Positions 41,851 to 50,692 are shown, counted from the stretch's first letter. The stretch: 64,000 nt of DNA from CAVYHJ01 sp963768165 [NCBI: uncultured bacterium] (GCA_963768165.1 CAVYHJ010000026.1:310001-374000); one strand, 5' to 3'. Numbers and translations: made by a program. Notes: a model not told the origin generated them from the sequence alone.

Positions 41851-44232
41851 TTATTTTTCATCCGATTCGTAATGCACCCAGCGGGGCGCCATTTTTATTT
41901 GTATCAAGGTAAGCCCAAATATAATAAAAAATAAAATCCACGCCATCGCACAGGCATACCCCATCTTGAAATACATAAATGCATTATTAAATAGATGAAA
42001 TACATAAAATAACAGGGAATCTGCTGGGCCAGCATGGGAAGGGTCGGCGGAGGAGAGGACGTAGGCTTGTGTAAAGATTTGGAAATAGCCAATGATTCCC
42101 ATAATTAAATTAAAAAAGATATAAGGCGTTAGCATAGGGATGGTAATATACCAAAATCTATACCACCAATTACTTCCGTCAATTTCCGCGGCTTCATAAT
42201 ATACCTGCGGGATACCTTTGAGTCCCGCCAACCAAATAATCATGTTGGCACCCGAACCCCATAAGAGAATTAGAATTAACGCAGGTTTTGCCCAGCTAGG
42301 GTCACCAATCCAGCTTGGACTGGGAATCTCAAATTTGCCTAATAACACGCTAATTAATCCGGTCTGTGGGTTTAGCATCCATTGCCAAACAATCGTTGTC
42401 GCTACAATAGGAACAATCGAAGGAAGATAGAAGAATGTGCGATAAAGCGTCATGCCTTTTACTTTTGTATTCAATAACATGGCAATTGCCAGTCCGATAA
42501 TCATGGAGAGAGGAACTCCAATCACTGAAATGTAAATTGTATTCCACAGACTTTTCCAGAATAATGTGTCATTCGCCGTCCAACCGACATCTGTATTTTT
42601 ATGGAATCCCAGCATAGTAATGAAATTTTTAAGTCCAATAATTTTTGCCGGATGAATCACATCATATTCACAAAATGACAAAATGATACTTGCAATCATT
42701 GGTCCTAAAACAAATAGGAGAAATCCTAAAATCCACGGTGACGCCATCATCCACCCCGCACGGTTTTCTGCACGCGCGGCTTGCGATACTGGAAATTGAA
42801 TACGGTATTTTTTCCACACAAGGATGACTACAATGAAAAGCAACGCAATGATAAAGAGTATTGTGTAGGTAACATTAAGGATAGGGTAGGGTGTTTGTAG
42901 GTAAAGATGGTCAAGTTCCGCCTGTACCTTTTTGGTACCTTCATCTAATGCTTGTTTGGGCGTCATCACATGCAAGGTGGCATTTTCAAAGGCACGGACA
43001 TGTTCATCCCATAATAATTGCCCAACAGGAGTAACGGGACGATATTTACTGACTTCCATTAAATTCAGAAAAGTATCAACCCCTTTGTTATAGCGCGGGT
43101 CATCCAGTTTAAAATAGTCAAACAATTGGCGCGCCACTTTTTTGTCGGCGTAAATCAGTGGAATATAAATGTTTCGCCCCTGGAGTTTATTGAAATTCCG
43201 TTGTTGTATTCCCGCGAATTTAGCGCCTTCAAAAGAGTTCATCCATTGAATGAATTCCCACGCCTCATTGACATGTTTACACCCTTTGGGAATGACTAAT
43301 GAAAATCCCCCCGCCCAGGAAATTACTGGATGCCCTTCTGGAACTGGCGGCGGAGCGACTCCAAAATCCAAATTGGGAGTATACCGTGCTATATTGTCAA
43401 GACACCAGTTGCCGTCAATTTTCATGGCGACTTTGCCAATCAGAAAAGGGTCGGCTGCCAACCCTTGAAACCCCGATTCAAATCCGCTGACGACTTTGGC
43501 GCGTCCGCCCAACATGTCATAGAAATTTACCATCCATTGTAAAGCATCCACGATTTTCGGGTCGTTGAGTGTACAGGTTCTCCCATCCGGCGACATATAT
43601 TCTCCACCATTTTGCCACCCGTAGAGATAAAGCCAGCTATTCCCAAAATTAGGTATGAAACCCAGTCGTACAGGTCTTCCATTTTCGTATTTGTTTAACT
43701 TTTTTGTATATTCCTCCAACTCTTTCCAGGTCTTGGGCGGTTTGTCAGGATTTAATCCAACTTCTCGAAATAAAGTACGGTTATAATATAATGCCCGACA
43801 ATCCGTTCCGTAGGGCAAGGCATAGACATGACCCTGATAACTGGCTTCTTCCCAGGTCGCTTTATAAAAATCTTTGGGATTTACTGAATCTCGTGCGATA
43901 AGGTCATCGAGTGGTCTGAAAGTATCCCTCGAGGCCCATCCGCTGATAGTAAACCTGTCCTGCCAAATCACATCGGGGGGTGTTCCGCCGGCAATCGCAG
44001 TCATTAACTTCTGCGGGTCCATGGTCCCGCGTCCTCCTGGTACCCCCATGACAATTTCGATTTCAGGATGGAGCTTCTCAAATTCTTTGGCTTGCTTCTG
44101 GACTCCCACCCAGGTCTCATCTTCCGGGAATCCCCAAACATTTAAAGAAATTCTTGCATTGGATAAACAGGGGAATAAGAAAAAGAGTAGAAATGGTATC
44201 AGAGCAAGAAATTGTTTTCGTAAATACTTCAT
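41851..44232 (-). CDS. Fused sugar ABC transporter: extracellular binding protein plus MalF-type permease
   Basis: A 793-residue single frame with two proteins that are normally separate. Residues 1-25 are a signal/anchor sequence. Residues about 27-440 are a family-1 solute-binding protein (WGFPEDETWVGVQKQAKEFEKLHP, GGTPPDVIWQDRF, VYALPYGTDCRALYYNRTLF, INSFEGAKF-like WMNSFEGAKF). A membrane helix at about 450-470 leads to a permease of about 290 residues with further helices and the EAA loop YYEAAEIDGSNWWYRFWYITIPMLTP near 678-702. The binding domain would be tethered outside the membrane. The partner permease follows; an ATPase is missing. Sugar unknown. Confidence 0.92.
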   Translation of the reverse strand: MKYLRKQFLALIPFLLFFLFPCLSNARISLNVWGFPEDETWVGVQKQAKEFEKLHPEIEIVMGVPGGRGTMDPQKLMTAIAGGTPPDVIWQDRFTISGWASRDTFRPLDDLIARDSVNPKDFYKATWEEASYQGHVYALPYGTDCRALYYNRTLFREVGLNPDKPPKTWKELEEYTKKLNKYENGRPVRLGFIPNFGNSWLYLYGWQNGGEYMSPDGRTCTLNDPKIVDALQWMVNFYDMLGGRAKVVSGFESGFQGLAADPFLIGKVAMKIDGNWCLDNIARYTPNLDFGVAPPPVPEGHPVISWAGGFSLVIPKGCKHVNEAWEFIQWMNSFEGAKFAGIQQRNFNKLQGRNIYIPLIYADKKVARQLFDYFKLDDPRYNKGVDTFLNLMEVSKYRPVTPVGQLLWDEHVRAFENATLHVMTPKQALDEGTKKVQAELDHLYLQTPYPILNVTYTILFIIALLFIVVILVWKKYRIQFPVSQAARAENRAGWMMASPWILGFLLFVLGPMIASIILSFCEYDVIHPAKIIGLKNFITMLGFHKNTDVGWTANDTLFWKSLWNTIYISVIGVPLSMIIGLAIAMLLNTKVKGMTLYRTFFYLPSIVPIVATTIVWQWMLNPQTGLISVLLGKFEIPSPSWIGDPSWAKPALILILLWGSGANMIIWLAGLKGIPQVYYEAAEIDGSNWWYRFWYITIPMLTPYIFFNLIMGIIGYFQIFTQAYVLSSADPSHAGPADSLLFYVFHLFNNAFMYFKMGYACAMAWILFFIIFGLTLIQIKMAPRWVHYESDEK

Positions 44233-44279
44233 GACTAGAGAGACTATAGTTTCAATGAAGAATTGTCAAGGGATATGAA

Positions 44280-44912
44280 TTAAAATCTTAAATGCCGTGC
44301 ATATGCCGGCGGAATATTAAATGGCACTATGTTGTAGCGTACTTGATTTTGTTTCACAAATCCGCGCAATAATGTATCCAACTCTTTGAGTTTACGCTTC
44401 TCTTCACCGGAAAGAAATTGGATTTTCATTCGGCGTATCCCCATATACTCAAAGTAACTTAATGTACCGCCATTCGTTAAGTGGGATATAAAATAAGATT
44501 GTATTCCTTGCACCAATTCAATGGGAAAATTATTTAAGGGCAAACTTGAAATAATATAATCGTAATGGGACGACGCCGTCAGGGTTTGCAGTGGACAGGC
44601 AAAGACACTAATCTTCTTTCGAACAGGTTCAAATAGTGGTTCCGTTGCCACAATTTCTTCAATGCGTTTAGCAAATGTCGGATTGATTTCACAGATATGT
44701 AATTCATCTTCAGGCGACATCCATCGTACAATTTCCCGTGTAAACACCCCTGTTCCTGGCCCGACTTCTAATATCTTGCTCGGCTTAGGATGCTTTGAAA
44801 ATTCGGAGACAATCGCCTTCGCCAGAAAACGGGAACTCGGTGTCACCGCCCCGGTATGGATAAAATTCTCTTTTAACTGCCGTAAGAAAACGACTCGATC
44901 CGAGATACTCAT
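44280..44912 (-). CDS. Class I SAM-dependent methyltransferase, PmtA/KsgA-like
   Basis: A 210-residue methyltransferase with motif I ILEVGPGTGVFTREIV, an acidic motif II (LHICEINPTF) and IISSLPLNNFP, which resembles the SGLPL(L/N)NFP segment of phosphatidylethanolamine N-methyltransferase PmtA. The opening VTPSSRFLAKAIV is also shared with that group. If correct it makes methylated phospholipids, including phosphatidylcholine, at the membrane surface. rRNA methyltransferase relatives are the alternative. It lies between the transporter and the M48 protease. Confidence 0.8.
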   Translation of the reverse strand: MSISDRVVFLRQLKENFIHTGAVTPSSRFLAKAIVSEFSKHPKPSKILEVGPGTGVFTREIVRWMSPEDELHICEINPTFAKRIEEIVATEPLFEPVRKKISVFACPLQTLTASSHYDYIISSLPLNNFPIELVQGIQSYFISHLTNGGTLSYFEYMGIRRMKIQFLSGEEKRKLKELDTLLRGFVKQNQVRYNIVPFNIPPAYARHLRF

Positions 44913-44933
44913 AATATTTACTTTCTGATTAGG

Positions 44934-46562
44934 TTAATTTTCGACAATGTTTTGTATCATAACCTGTAATGTCTGCAATTCATCGGTGTCGAACCAGATT
45001 AGATTACATGCATAACAACGGTCTATGATGACACGATATTGGTAGGAATAGTAAGTCCGGTTCATGGGTACTTTGCATCGGGGACATTGTAAAAGTTTAC
45101 TGGGGTCCTGGGTCAAGGGCTTGATATTATGCGCCGCCATATACAAAGTTTGGTCTTCAACCCCTTTCACTTTTTCTTTGAACTGTTCCGAAAACCCGAT
45201 TTCTCTGCGCGTTAATATCCGGTAAATATTATTTTCATTGAGGAGATACCCCTGGCAAAAATGACATTGCAAAACTTGTGTCCCTTCATACTCTCTAAGT
45301 ACCAGGGCTTGGTTGCATCGCGGACATATATCACAGGAAGTTTGTTGTCCATCAAGTTTGGTACTGAAAACCTCGGAAAGCAGTGCATCTTTCGACGCCT
45401 GCAAAACATCTTTTGTGCCGTCCCTACATGTCCATGTGTCCGGTGAAAAGATAGGCAATGCATGTACTTGCTCCACCGTGAACGGCCCTTTCCATTCCTC
45501 TTTGTCTCTTATCCACCAGGCGGGAATCGGGGTCGAGGTCATGTCCAAAGGCGCTTTCGATATCTCCCGCGTATTTTCTTGTGCGGCGACAGATTGTTTC
45601 AAATTGGCAATATCCGTATGCGCCAATTGTAATAATACCTCCAATCGTTTGCGAGTCGGCGGATGGGTCGAAAATAAATCCGCCCAAAACGATTCTTTCT
45701 CATCCAACATCTGTTCTGCCGGGTTCAAGATAAAAATGGGTGCCATGGTATCGTCCATATATCCCCCACCCCGCCAGGAATCGGATATTTTCATTAATGC
45801 TTCCGCGAAACTTGTCGGGTTCCGGGTTAATCTCACCGCTGTGGCATCCGCCAAAAATTCCCTCTGCCTGTCTACTGCCACATTTAATAATTTTGCCCCC
45901 AAAGCTAATAGGCCAATTATCCCGACCATAACCCACGGTTCCAAGCGGTTGGAGCCTTCCGCGCCTTTCTCGGACACGTGTAACAATTGGGAAAATGTCG
46001 CGAATAACGAACACGCAATCGTTACCAGGATGCAATCGTTATTCATAATATGCGCCATCTCATGGGCGATGACACATTCCAATTGAGGTCGCGTGAGTTT
46101 GGCTAACAATCCTTCGGTAACGCCAATCGTAGCGTTCTCTTCAGTAGTGGCAAGCGCAAAGGCATTCACAGCTACCGTGGGAATAACCACGCCACTGACT
46201 TGTTTTCCTCCCGTGGCAAGTTGTATTTCATCCAGTATATCCTGAAACATTTTATGGTAGCGGTCGGTTAAATCCGGCGATTGCGCGCGCAATGCCATCA
46301 AAATCCGTACCACCCCGCCGGTGATGGCATATACCCAATGAATCACCGCAACGGCCAATGCAACAACTAAACAAATCCCAATATCATCCAATGTCAACCA
46401 GGGGCTGGCTACCACCGCTTTCGATAAATAAATAAATAAAATAATTCGGATAACATTCCCAAGCACCACAAAACTGAAAAAGTAATAGAGGACTAAAAGA
46501 ATAAAGAGCAAAACCGATTTCCACTGTCTCTCCTTCTGTATCTCAATATGTGTGAAGGGCAT
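44934..46562 (-). CDS. M48-family membrane metalloprotease with GYF_2 and zinc-ribbon domains
   Basis: A 542-residue protein. Two membrane helices (about 17-48, 62-88) precede an HtpX-like M48 domain: zinc ligands His167, Glu168 and His171 in CVIAHEMAHIMNND and Glu235 in REFLADATAV; another helix pair lies between. At about 337-390 comes a GYF_2 domain (WWIRDKEEWKGPFTVEQVHAL). Two TFIIB-type zinc ribbons end the protein (CPRCNQALVLREYEG with CHFCQGYLL; CPRCKVPMNRTYYS with CYACNLIWFD). HtpX-like proteases degrade faulty membrane proteins; the added modules suggest adaptor-like substrate binding. It starts 16 bases after the GT9 gene. Confidence 0.88.
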   Translation of the reverse strand: MPFTHIEIQKERQWKSVLLFILLVLYYFFSFVVLGNVIRIILFIYLSKAVVASPWLTLDDIGICLVVALAVAVIHWVYAITGGVVRILMALRAQSPDLTDRYHKMFQDILDEIQLATGGKQVSGVVIPTVAVNAFALATTEENATIGVTEGLLAKLTRPQLECVIAHEMAHIMNNDCILVTIACSLFATFSQLLHVSEKGAEGSNRLEPWVMVGIIGLLALGAKLLNVAVDRQREFLADATAVRLTRNPTSFAEALMKISDSWRGGGYMDDTMAPIFILNPAEQMLDEKESFWADLFSTHPPTRKRLEVLLQLAHTDIANLKQSVAAQENTREISKAPLDMTSTPIPAWWIRDKEEWKGPFTVEQVHALPIFSPDTWTCRDGTKDVLQASKDALLSEVFSTKLDGQQTSCDICPRCNQALVLREYEGTQVLQCHFCQGYLLNENNIYRILTRREIGFSEQFKEKVKGVEDQTLYMAAHNIKPLTQDPSKLLQCPRCKVPMNRTYYSYQYRVIIDRCYACNLIWFDTDELQTLQVMIQNIVEN

Positions 46563-46578
46563 AATGTATCGTGGGGAA

Positions 46579-47724
46579 TTACTCTGGCTTGGGAAGAACT
46601 TTAATTAAAGAAGAAAAAATAGTTTCTGCGGAAAGTGTCGTCATACAAAAAACCGGTTGGTTGCATTTTGAAAGATAACACGGGGAACACGTAAACCGTT
46701 TCTGATCCACAACGATTTTCTTCCCGCGTCCATACAACTCAATTTCCTGCTGGCAGGTTGAACCGAATAAGGCAATCACCTGTTTTTTTAGAGCAATCCC
46801 CAAATGCATCGCCAACGTATCCCCCGTGACCAACACATCGCATAATTCGATGAACAAACAAAAATCCAATAATGAATTGTCGCATCCTGTATCCATCACC
46901 GGAATCCCTTTGGTTTTACATCGTTGGTAAATCTCTTTATTTTTTTCCTTTTCTTCAGGACCCCCCAATAATAAAATCTTCGCGGTCTGTTCATATTTCT
47001 GCTGAATCATTTGCGCCAAATCCACATATCCCACAATGGGCCACTGCTTGGTTGCAAAACGCGCTCCACTTCCCGTGTTTAATCCAATGACGCGTTGATT
47101 TTTCAATTTCCACTTCCTCCTCAATGCTTCTGCATGGACATAAAGCACTTTGGGAAATTGGATATAATAGGGTTGCCGTTTCCAAGATAATCCGAATACT
47201 TCAAATATAATTTCCGGGTAGGATTTCTGATTCACACGAAACTTTAAAGGGTCATCCAATCCCAATTGAAATGCGTAATCTGTGGATTCCGATAACGGGT
47301 AGGGAGTGCCGAATTCGTTGAGACCAAATCCGATTTTTTCCTTGGCACTGATTTTCATCGCCAATCCGGTGGCGCGGGGTTCTTTGTCCAAACACGCCAG
47401 CAAATCAAACTGCTCCACTAATAATCCCGGAATCGTATCGGGATTTTCCAATACCAATAGGCGATCTATCAAATCCGTATTCTTTAACAAGGCATATGCC
47501 GCCGGGTCTGTCACCCAGGTGATATGACAGGGCGCATATTTCTTGTGTAATTCCGGCAAGACCGGAGTTGTCCGCAACACATCTCCCGTCGCCGCCAGTT
47601 TAATGATGAGGATCCGTTTTCCCATGGGACTATATTCCGGGCATCCGTCACAAAGCCGTTTATATTTACAGGGTTTATCCCCCCGGTAATACCGGCAATC
47701 TAAATGTAAGACTAATCGCGCCAT
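46579..47724 (-). CDS. Glycosyltransferase family 9 (heptosyltransferase-like) with Cys-rich N-terminus
   Basis: The GT9 body (about 35-380) starts KRILIIKLAATGDVLRTTPVLPEL and contains VIGLNTGSGARFATKQWP, ILLLGGPEEKEKN, ELCDVLVTGDTLAMHLGIAL and VIALFGSTCQQEIELYG, as in ADP-heptose:LPS heptosyltransferases acting on the lipopolysaccharide core. Before it lies a cysteine-rich start (LDCRYYRGDKPCKYKRLCDGC), with four cysteines, and three more cluster near the C-terminus (CSPCYLSKCNQPVFC). ATG 47724 is the start because a promoter ends 12 bases upstream. The metal or cluster role of the cysteines is unproved. Confidence 0.88.
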   Translation of the reverse strand: MARLVLHLDCRYYRGDKPCKYKRLCDGCPEYSPMGKRILIIKLAATGDVLRTTPVLPELHKKYAPCHITWVTDPAAYALLKNTDLIDRLLVLENPDTIPGLLVEQFDLLACLDKEPRATGLAMKISAKEKIGFGLNEFGTPYPLSESTDYAFQLGLDDPLKFRVNQKSYPEIIFEVFGLSWKRQPYYIQFPKVLYVHAEALRRKWKLKNQRVIGLNTGSGARFATKQWPIVGYVDLAQMIQQKYEQTAKILLLGGPEEKEKNKEIYQRCKTKGIPVMDTGCDNSLLDFCLFIELCDVLVTGDTLAMHLGIALKKQVIALFGSTCQQEIELYGRGKKIVVDQKRFTCSPCYLSKCNQPVFCMTTLSAETIFSSLIKVLPKPE

Positions 47725-47736
47725 TTTCTTCGTAAG

Positions 47737-47765
47737 ACTATACCTTGACTGAATTCCCACGTCAA
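47737..47765 (-). promoter_or_regulatory. Promoter for the GT9 gene (short-leader candidate)
   Basis: TTGACG (47765-47760) and TATAGT (47742-47737) are exactly 17 bases apart. ATG 47724 lies 12 bases beyond the -10, giving a leader of about six bases and no proper ribosome binding site. Confidence 0.6.
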
Positions 47766-47776
47766 TTGTTTTGTTT

Positions 47777-47805
47777 AAGCGGAATTGCTATTTTCAATTC
47801 CGCTT
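47777..47805. repeat. Hairpin with GCGGAATTG stem
   Basis: AAGCGGAATTG (47777-47787) pairs with CAATTCCGCTT (47795-47805) around a seven-base loop, with flanking TTGT/ACAA able to extend it. It resembles the hairpin at 13650-13688, which shares the GGAATTG core. Confidence 0.6.
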
Positions 47806-47899
47806 ACAAGAGCGAACCAAGTTGAGTGCTCACCATTTCCATGATGGAGTGGACAGTGGGATTGGAAAAAGAGCCATAAACTTTTCCTTACCATTTAAC

Positions 47900-47927
47900 G
47901 TAGAGACGTAACATGTTACGTCTCTAC
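47900..47927. repeat. 28-bp perfect palindrome, copy 2
   Basis: Identical to copy 1 at 12863-12890 (half-site GTAGAGACGTAACA plus its exact complement). It ends 23 bases before the ParB-like ATG, directly ahead of the AAAGGAGGAAA ribosome binding site, so it would lie in the 5' leader or operator region of that gene. Confidence 0.9.
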
Positions 47928-47950
47928 AAATCTTAAAGGAGGAAAGGTTT

Positions 47951-48811
47951 ATGAAAGCAAAGATTAGCGAGATTTCGGTCTCGACCAGTCACCGGATTGA
48001 TCCGGGGAATCAGGAGGAGTTGAAACAAACTCTGCACACCTACGGGATGATTCATCCCATAGTCGTCAGGGAATTGGGTATAGGTGCCCATCCGCAGTAT
48101 GAATTGATTGCCGGGTTTCGGAGATTGAAAACGGCGGAGGCGTTAGGTTGGACGGAAGTTCCCATCACCGTTCTCCAACCCAAAGATACCTTGGAACAAT
48201 TCGATATTTCGATGGAGGAAAACCTGAAACGCAAGGACTTTAACGCCATCGAGATGTGCGAATTGCTCGTCCAACGAAAATGCTTGTGGGAACAAAAGTA
48301 TGGTCTCATCAAGATGGGACCTAAAACAGAAGAAAAGAGTATTTCGCCCGATGGCGAATTATTCTATGAGGAGGCTGGTAGAATCTTTAAAAGACATCCA
48401 AAAGAAATCTATAAATTCCTACAATTACAAGGCTTAGATGATGATTTAAAGAAACAGGTTGAGGCTGGTGAGATGTATTATCGGACGGCACTGTCGGAAC
48501 AAGCGGCACGCAAACCGGCTGTGGAATCATCTCGCAAAAAGAAGAAGAGGGTACTTGGTTTACCCCAACCGCCGATTGATTTGACTTGGACATCCCACGA
48601 TTTTCAACAGGTGTTTTGGCAGATGGCAGGATTTTATGAATCCCTCCGGTTGATAGAAAACCGCACAATGAACTTTACTGAAATTCCAGAAGATCAAGTG
48701 TTGGGAATGATGACCATGTCCCAGGAGATTCAACAATGGCTGCAAAAGTTTGACAGTCATATTCAGGACATTATGTTGCAGAGAACAGGGATGTCTCTCC
48801 AAAACCAATAA
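47951..48811 (+). CDS. ParB/Spo0J-like nuclease-fold domain protein
   Basis: A 286-residue protein. Residues about 1-95 form a ParB N-terminal domain: ISTSHRID-like start, YGMIHPIVVREL, YELIAGFRRLKTAEALGWTEVPITVL with the AGFRR arginine patch, and FDISMEENLKRKDFNAIE. A helix-turn-helix-like middle (AGRIFKRHPKEIYKFLQL) and a helical C-terminal part unlike chromosomal ParB follow. No parA and no parS-like site is adjacent, so a chromosome partition role is doubtful; a transcription or plasmid-type regulator is possible. AAAGGAGGAAA precedes ATG 47951 and a strong terminator follows, so it is a single-gene unit. Confidence 0.8.
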   Translation: MKAKISEISVSTSHRIDPGNQEELKQTLHTYGMIHPIVVRELGIGAHPQYELIAGFRRLKTAEALGWTEVPITVLQPKDTLEQFDISMEENLKRKDFNAIEMCELLVQRKCLWEQKYGLIKMGPKTEEKSISPDGELFYEEAGRIFKRHPKEIYKFLQLQGLDDDLKKQVEAGEMYYRTALSEQAARKPAVESSRKKKKRVLGLPQPPIDLTWTSHDFQQVFWQMAGFYESLRLIENRTMNFTEIPEDQVLGMMTMSQEIQQWLQKFDSHIQDIMLQRTGMSLQNQ

Positions 48812-48821
48812 CGCTCGTAGG

Positions 48822-48849
48822 GGGCGGGTCTCTGACCCGCCCTTTTTTT
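48822..48849 (+). terminator. Rho-independent terminator of the ParB-like gene
   Basis: GGGCGGGTC (48822-48830) pairs with GACCCGCCC (48834-48842) around TCT, followed by seven T residues. It begins 11 bp past the stop. Confidence 0.95.
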
Positions 48850-48899
48850 CTTTTATATCCTTTTGTAATTCTAGTGAAAGATGGTATCCAGAAAGCTTT

Positions 48900-48908
48900 T
48901 GATATAAT
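48900..48908 (+). promoter_or_regulatory. Extended -10 for the AT-rich nuclease-like gene
   Basis: TGA followed by a perfect TATAAT (48903-48908) gives an extended -10, 40 bases before ATG 48948. No good -35 is present. Confidence 0.45.
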
Positions 48909-48947
48909 ATTTGTTTATGCAATCGGTATTGTTACATTGTGCAAAAA

Positions 48948-50648
48948 ATGAAAAAATATAGACCCCCATTAACAGCTCAAGACAAACTAGAATTAGAAAG
49001 ATTAAGCAATATAGATTTTTCTACTTATAATGAAGCGGATGTTCGAGAAGAATTTATAGTTCCATTGCTTAGAATATTAGGCTATCTTAAAGAATCTGAT
49101 TATTCTATATCTAGAGAAGAACAATACAAATTAAATCCTCTATTCATCCAAGTGGGTAGATACAGAATTGATTTAGATTATATTTGTAGTATTAGAAAAC
49201 AATATTTTTGGATTATCGAATCAAAACAAGGGAAGTGTCTCGACAAAAATAACCCACCACCCATCGAAAGCGAAGAAATAGCTCAAGCACATTTCTACTC
49301 ATTACATCCTGATGTTAATTGTAAATATTTTATTGTGACAAATGGTTGGTTCATTAATCTTTATGAACGCGATAAACTTGATGAAAGCCTTGCCCCGATT
49401 TTAACAATAAAACATAAAGAATTATCGACTAGATTTATTGAAATTGATAATATAATAGGATCAACTCAACTAGTACCTCATCTTAAAGAAGATATTTTGT
49501 TCCAAATTGAAAGGATATTATCGTCAGAAGTGCGTCTGGAAAGATTAGAAGAGTTTCTAAACGAGGTGAACAAAGTTTGTGGTAAAGTACGACCCATTGT
49601 ACTGCAAAATTTTAGAGATAATGCACATCAGCAAGAGGTATCTTTAGATCAAGAGTTTATTTCACTTCTAGAAAATACCGATTTATTTGAAGTTCCTTAT
49701 ACTATTTTTCTATCTACAAATAATTTCAACAAGATGGTTAAGGCATCAGATATTATCATAAAGAGACTAATATCAGACCAAATTCTTGGGAAACAATATC
49801 TCTTCTTTAGCAAGTTATTATTGGAAGAACTATTTCCAGTAAATTATTGGTATTATACAAATGTATTAGTCTTGCTTTTAAAATTAAACGAATCAGATAT
49901 CAAAAAAACCGGATATAAAAACAAAACTGTAAAAGAGTTATTGGATGAATGGGTTGAATTAGTAATATTCCATTTTGGTAAAAGAAGAGAATTAAGATTT
50001 TTATGGGGATTTGAAGGATTATTGTACAGATTTTCCAAAAGAATACTAATTCTATCTAGTCAAAATCGAGACATTATAAAGCAAGTCACAGATTTTAACC
50101 TATTTACTATGCCTGAAGAAGAAACTGCATGGCTGGGTCCATCAGAGGGGAAAACTTTAATAACTTTTGTTGAAAGAATGGTTTTCCAAGGTTTAGATGT
50201 AGTTATAAGAAAATATTATAATAAAAGAAAGAGGGAGTTTTTATTTGAGTTAGCATACCAAGAATATGAAAGAAACGAGAAGCTAATCAACTTATTTTCT
50301 CAAACGACAGAAACAAAATATGAAACCATTTTACAAGATTTAAATAAATTAACTAATGATTGGTCTGAACTTTATGGTTACGATATAATTAATCACTATT
50401 GGGATCCATTGGGAACTTGCGTGTGTGACATACTATTGAGATTTCCAAACTATACCAAAACTTTAGATGAACCAATTAAATTAAGAATAAAAACTTTAGC
50501 CGAATTAGGACATACTTTAAATTCAGACCATTTATGTGATTTATTAAATATAGAATTTAAGGCTCCACCTAAGGGAGTAGAATTAATTAAAAATAAATCA
50601 ATAGAGTTTTATGATCCAAAGAACAATCCTTATGAATTTAAATTATAA
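48948..50648 (+). CDS. AT-rich PD-(D/E)XK nuclease-like protein (HsdR N-terminal type) with large helical C-terminus
   Basis: About 566 residues from ATG 48948; a GTG nine bases earlier is in frame. The N-terminal part resembles the nuclease domain of type I restriction R subunits: EADVREEFIVPLLRILGY, then Asp in RYRIDLDYI, the pair Glu-x-Lys in WIIESKQG and a Gln in EEIAQAHFYSLHPD. The rest (about 160-569) is mostly helical and unrecognised, with no helicase motif. The gene is about 26% G+C in the lines counted, far below neighbours, indicating foreign origin. It stands alone after a terminator; no hsdM, hsdS or partner gene adjoins it. A stand-alone defence effector is plausible but unproved. 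Confidence 0.7.
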   Translation: MKKYRPPLTAQDKLELERLSNIDFSTYNEADVREEFIVPLLRILGYLKESDYSISREEQYKLNPLFIQVGRYRIDLDYICSIRKQYFWIIESKQGKCLDKNNPPPIESEEIAQAHFYSLHPDVNCKYFIVTNGWFINLYERDKLDESLAPILTIKHKELSTRFIEIDNIIGSTQLVPHLKEDILFQIERILSSEVRLERLEEFLNEVNKVCGKVRPIVLQNFRDNAHQQEVSLDQEFISLLENTDLFEVPYTIFLSTNNFNKMVKASDIIIKRLISDQILGKQYLFFSKLLLEELFPVNYWYYTNVLVLLLKLNESDIKKTGYKNKTVKELLDEWVELVIFHFGKRRELRFLWGFEGLLYRFSKRILILSSQNRDIIKQVTDFNLFTMPEEETAWLGPSEGKTLITFVERMVFQGLDVVIRKYYNKRKREFLFELAYQEYERNEKLINLFSQTTETKYETILQDLNKLTNDWSELYGYDIINHYWDPLGTCVCDILLRFPNYTKTLDEPIKLRIKTLAELGHTLNSDHLCDLLNIEFKAPPKGVELIKNKSIEFYDPKNNPYEFKL

Positions 50649-50692
50649 ATTTGAATAATAGAAGATGTAGCTTAATATCCATTTACCCCATT

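Noticed and set aside
45313-46086. A 257-codon rightward frame
   Set aside because: It is entirely opposite the well-supported M48 protease gene; its composition is that of an antisense shadow.
47951-50648. ParB-like gene and PD-(D/E)XK gene as one two-gene system
   Set aside because: A strong rho-independent terminator separates them, their base compositions differ greatly, and the second gene has its own -10 element.
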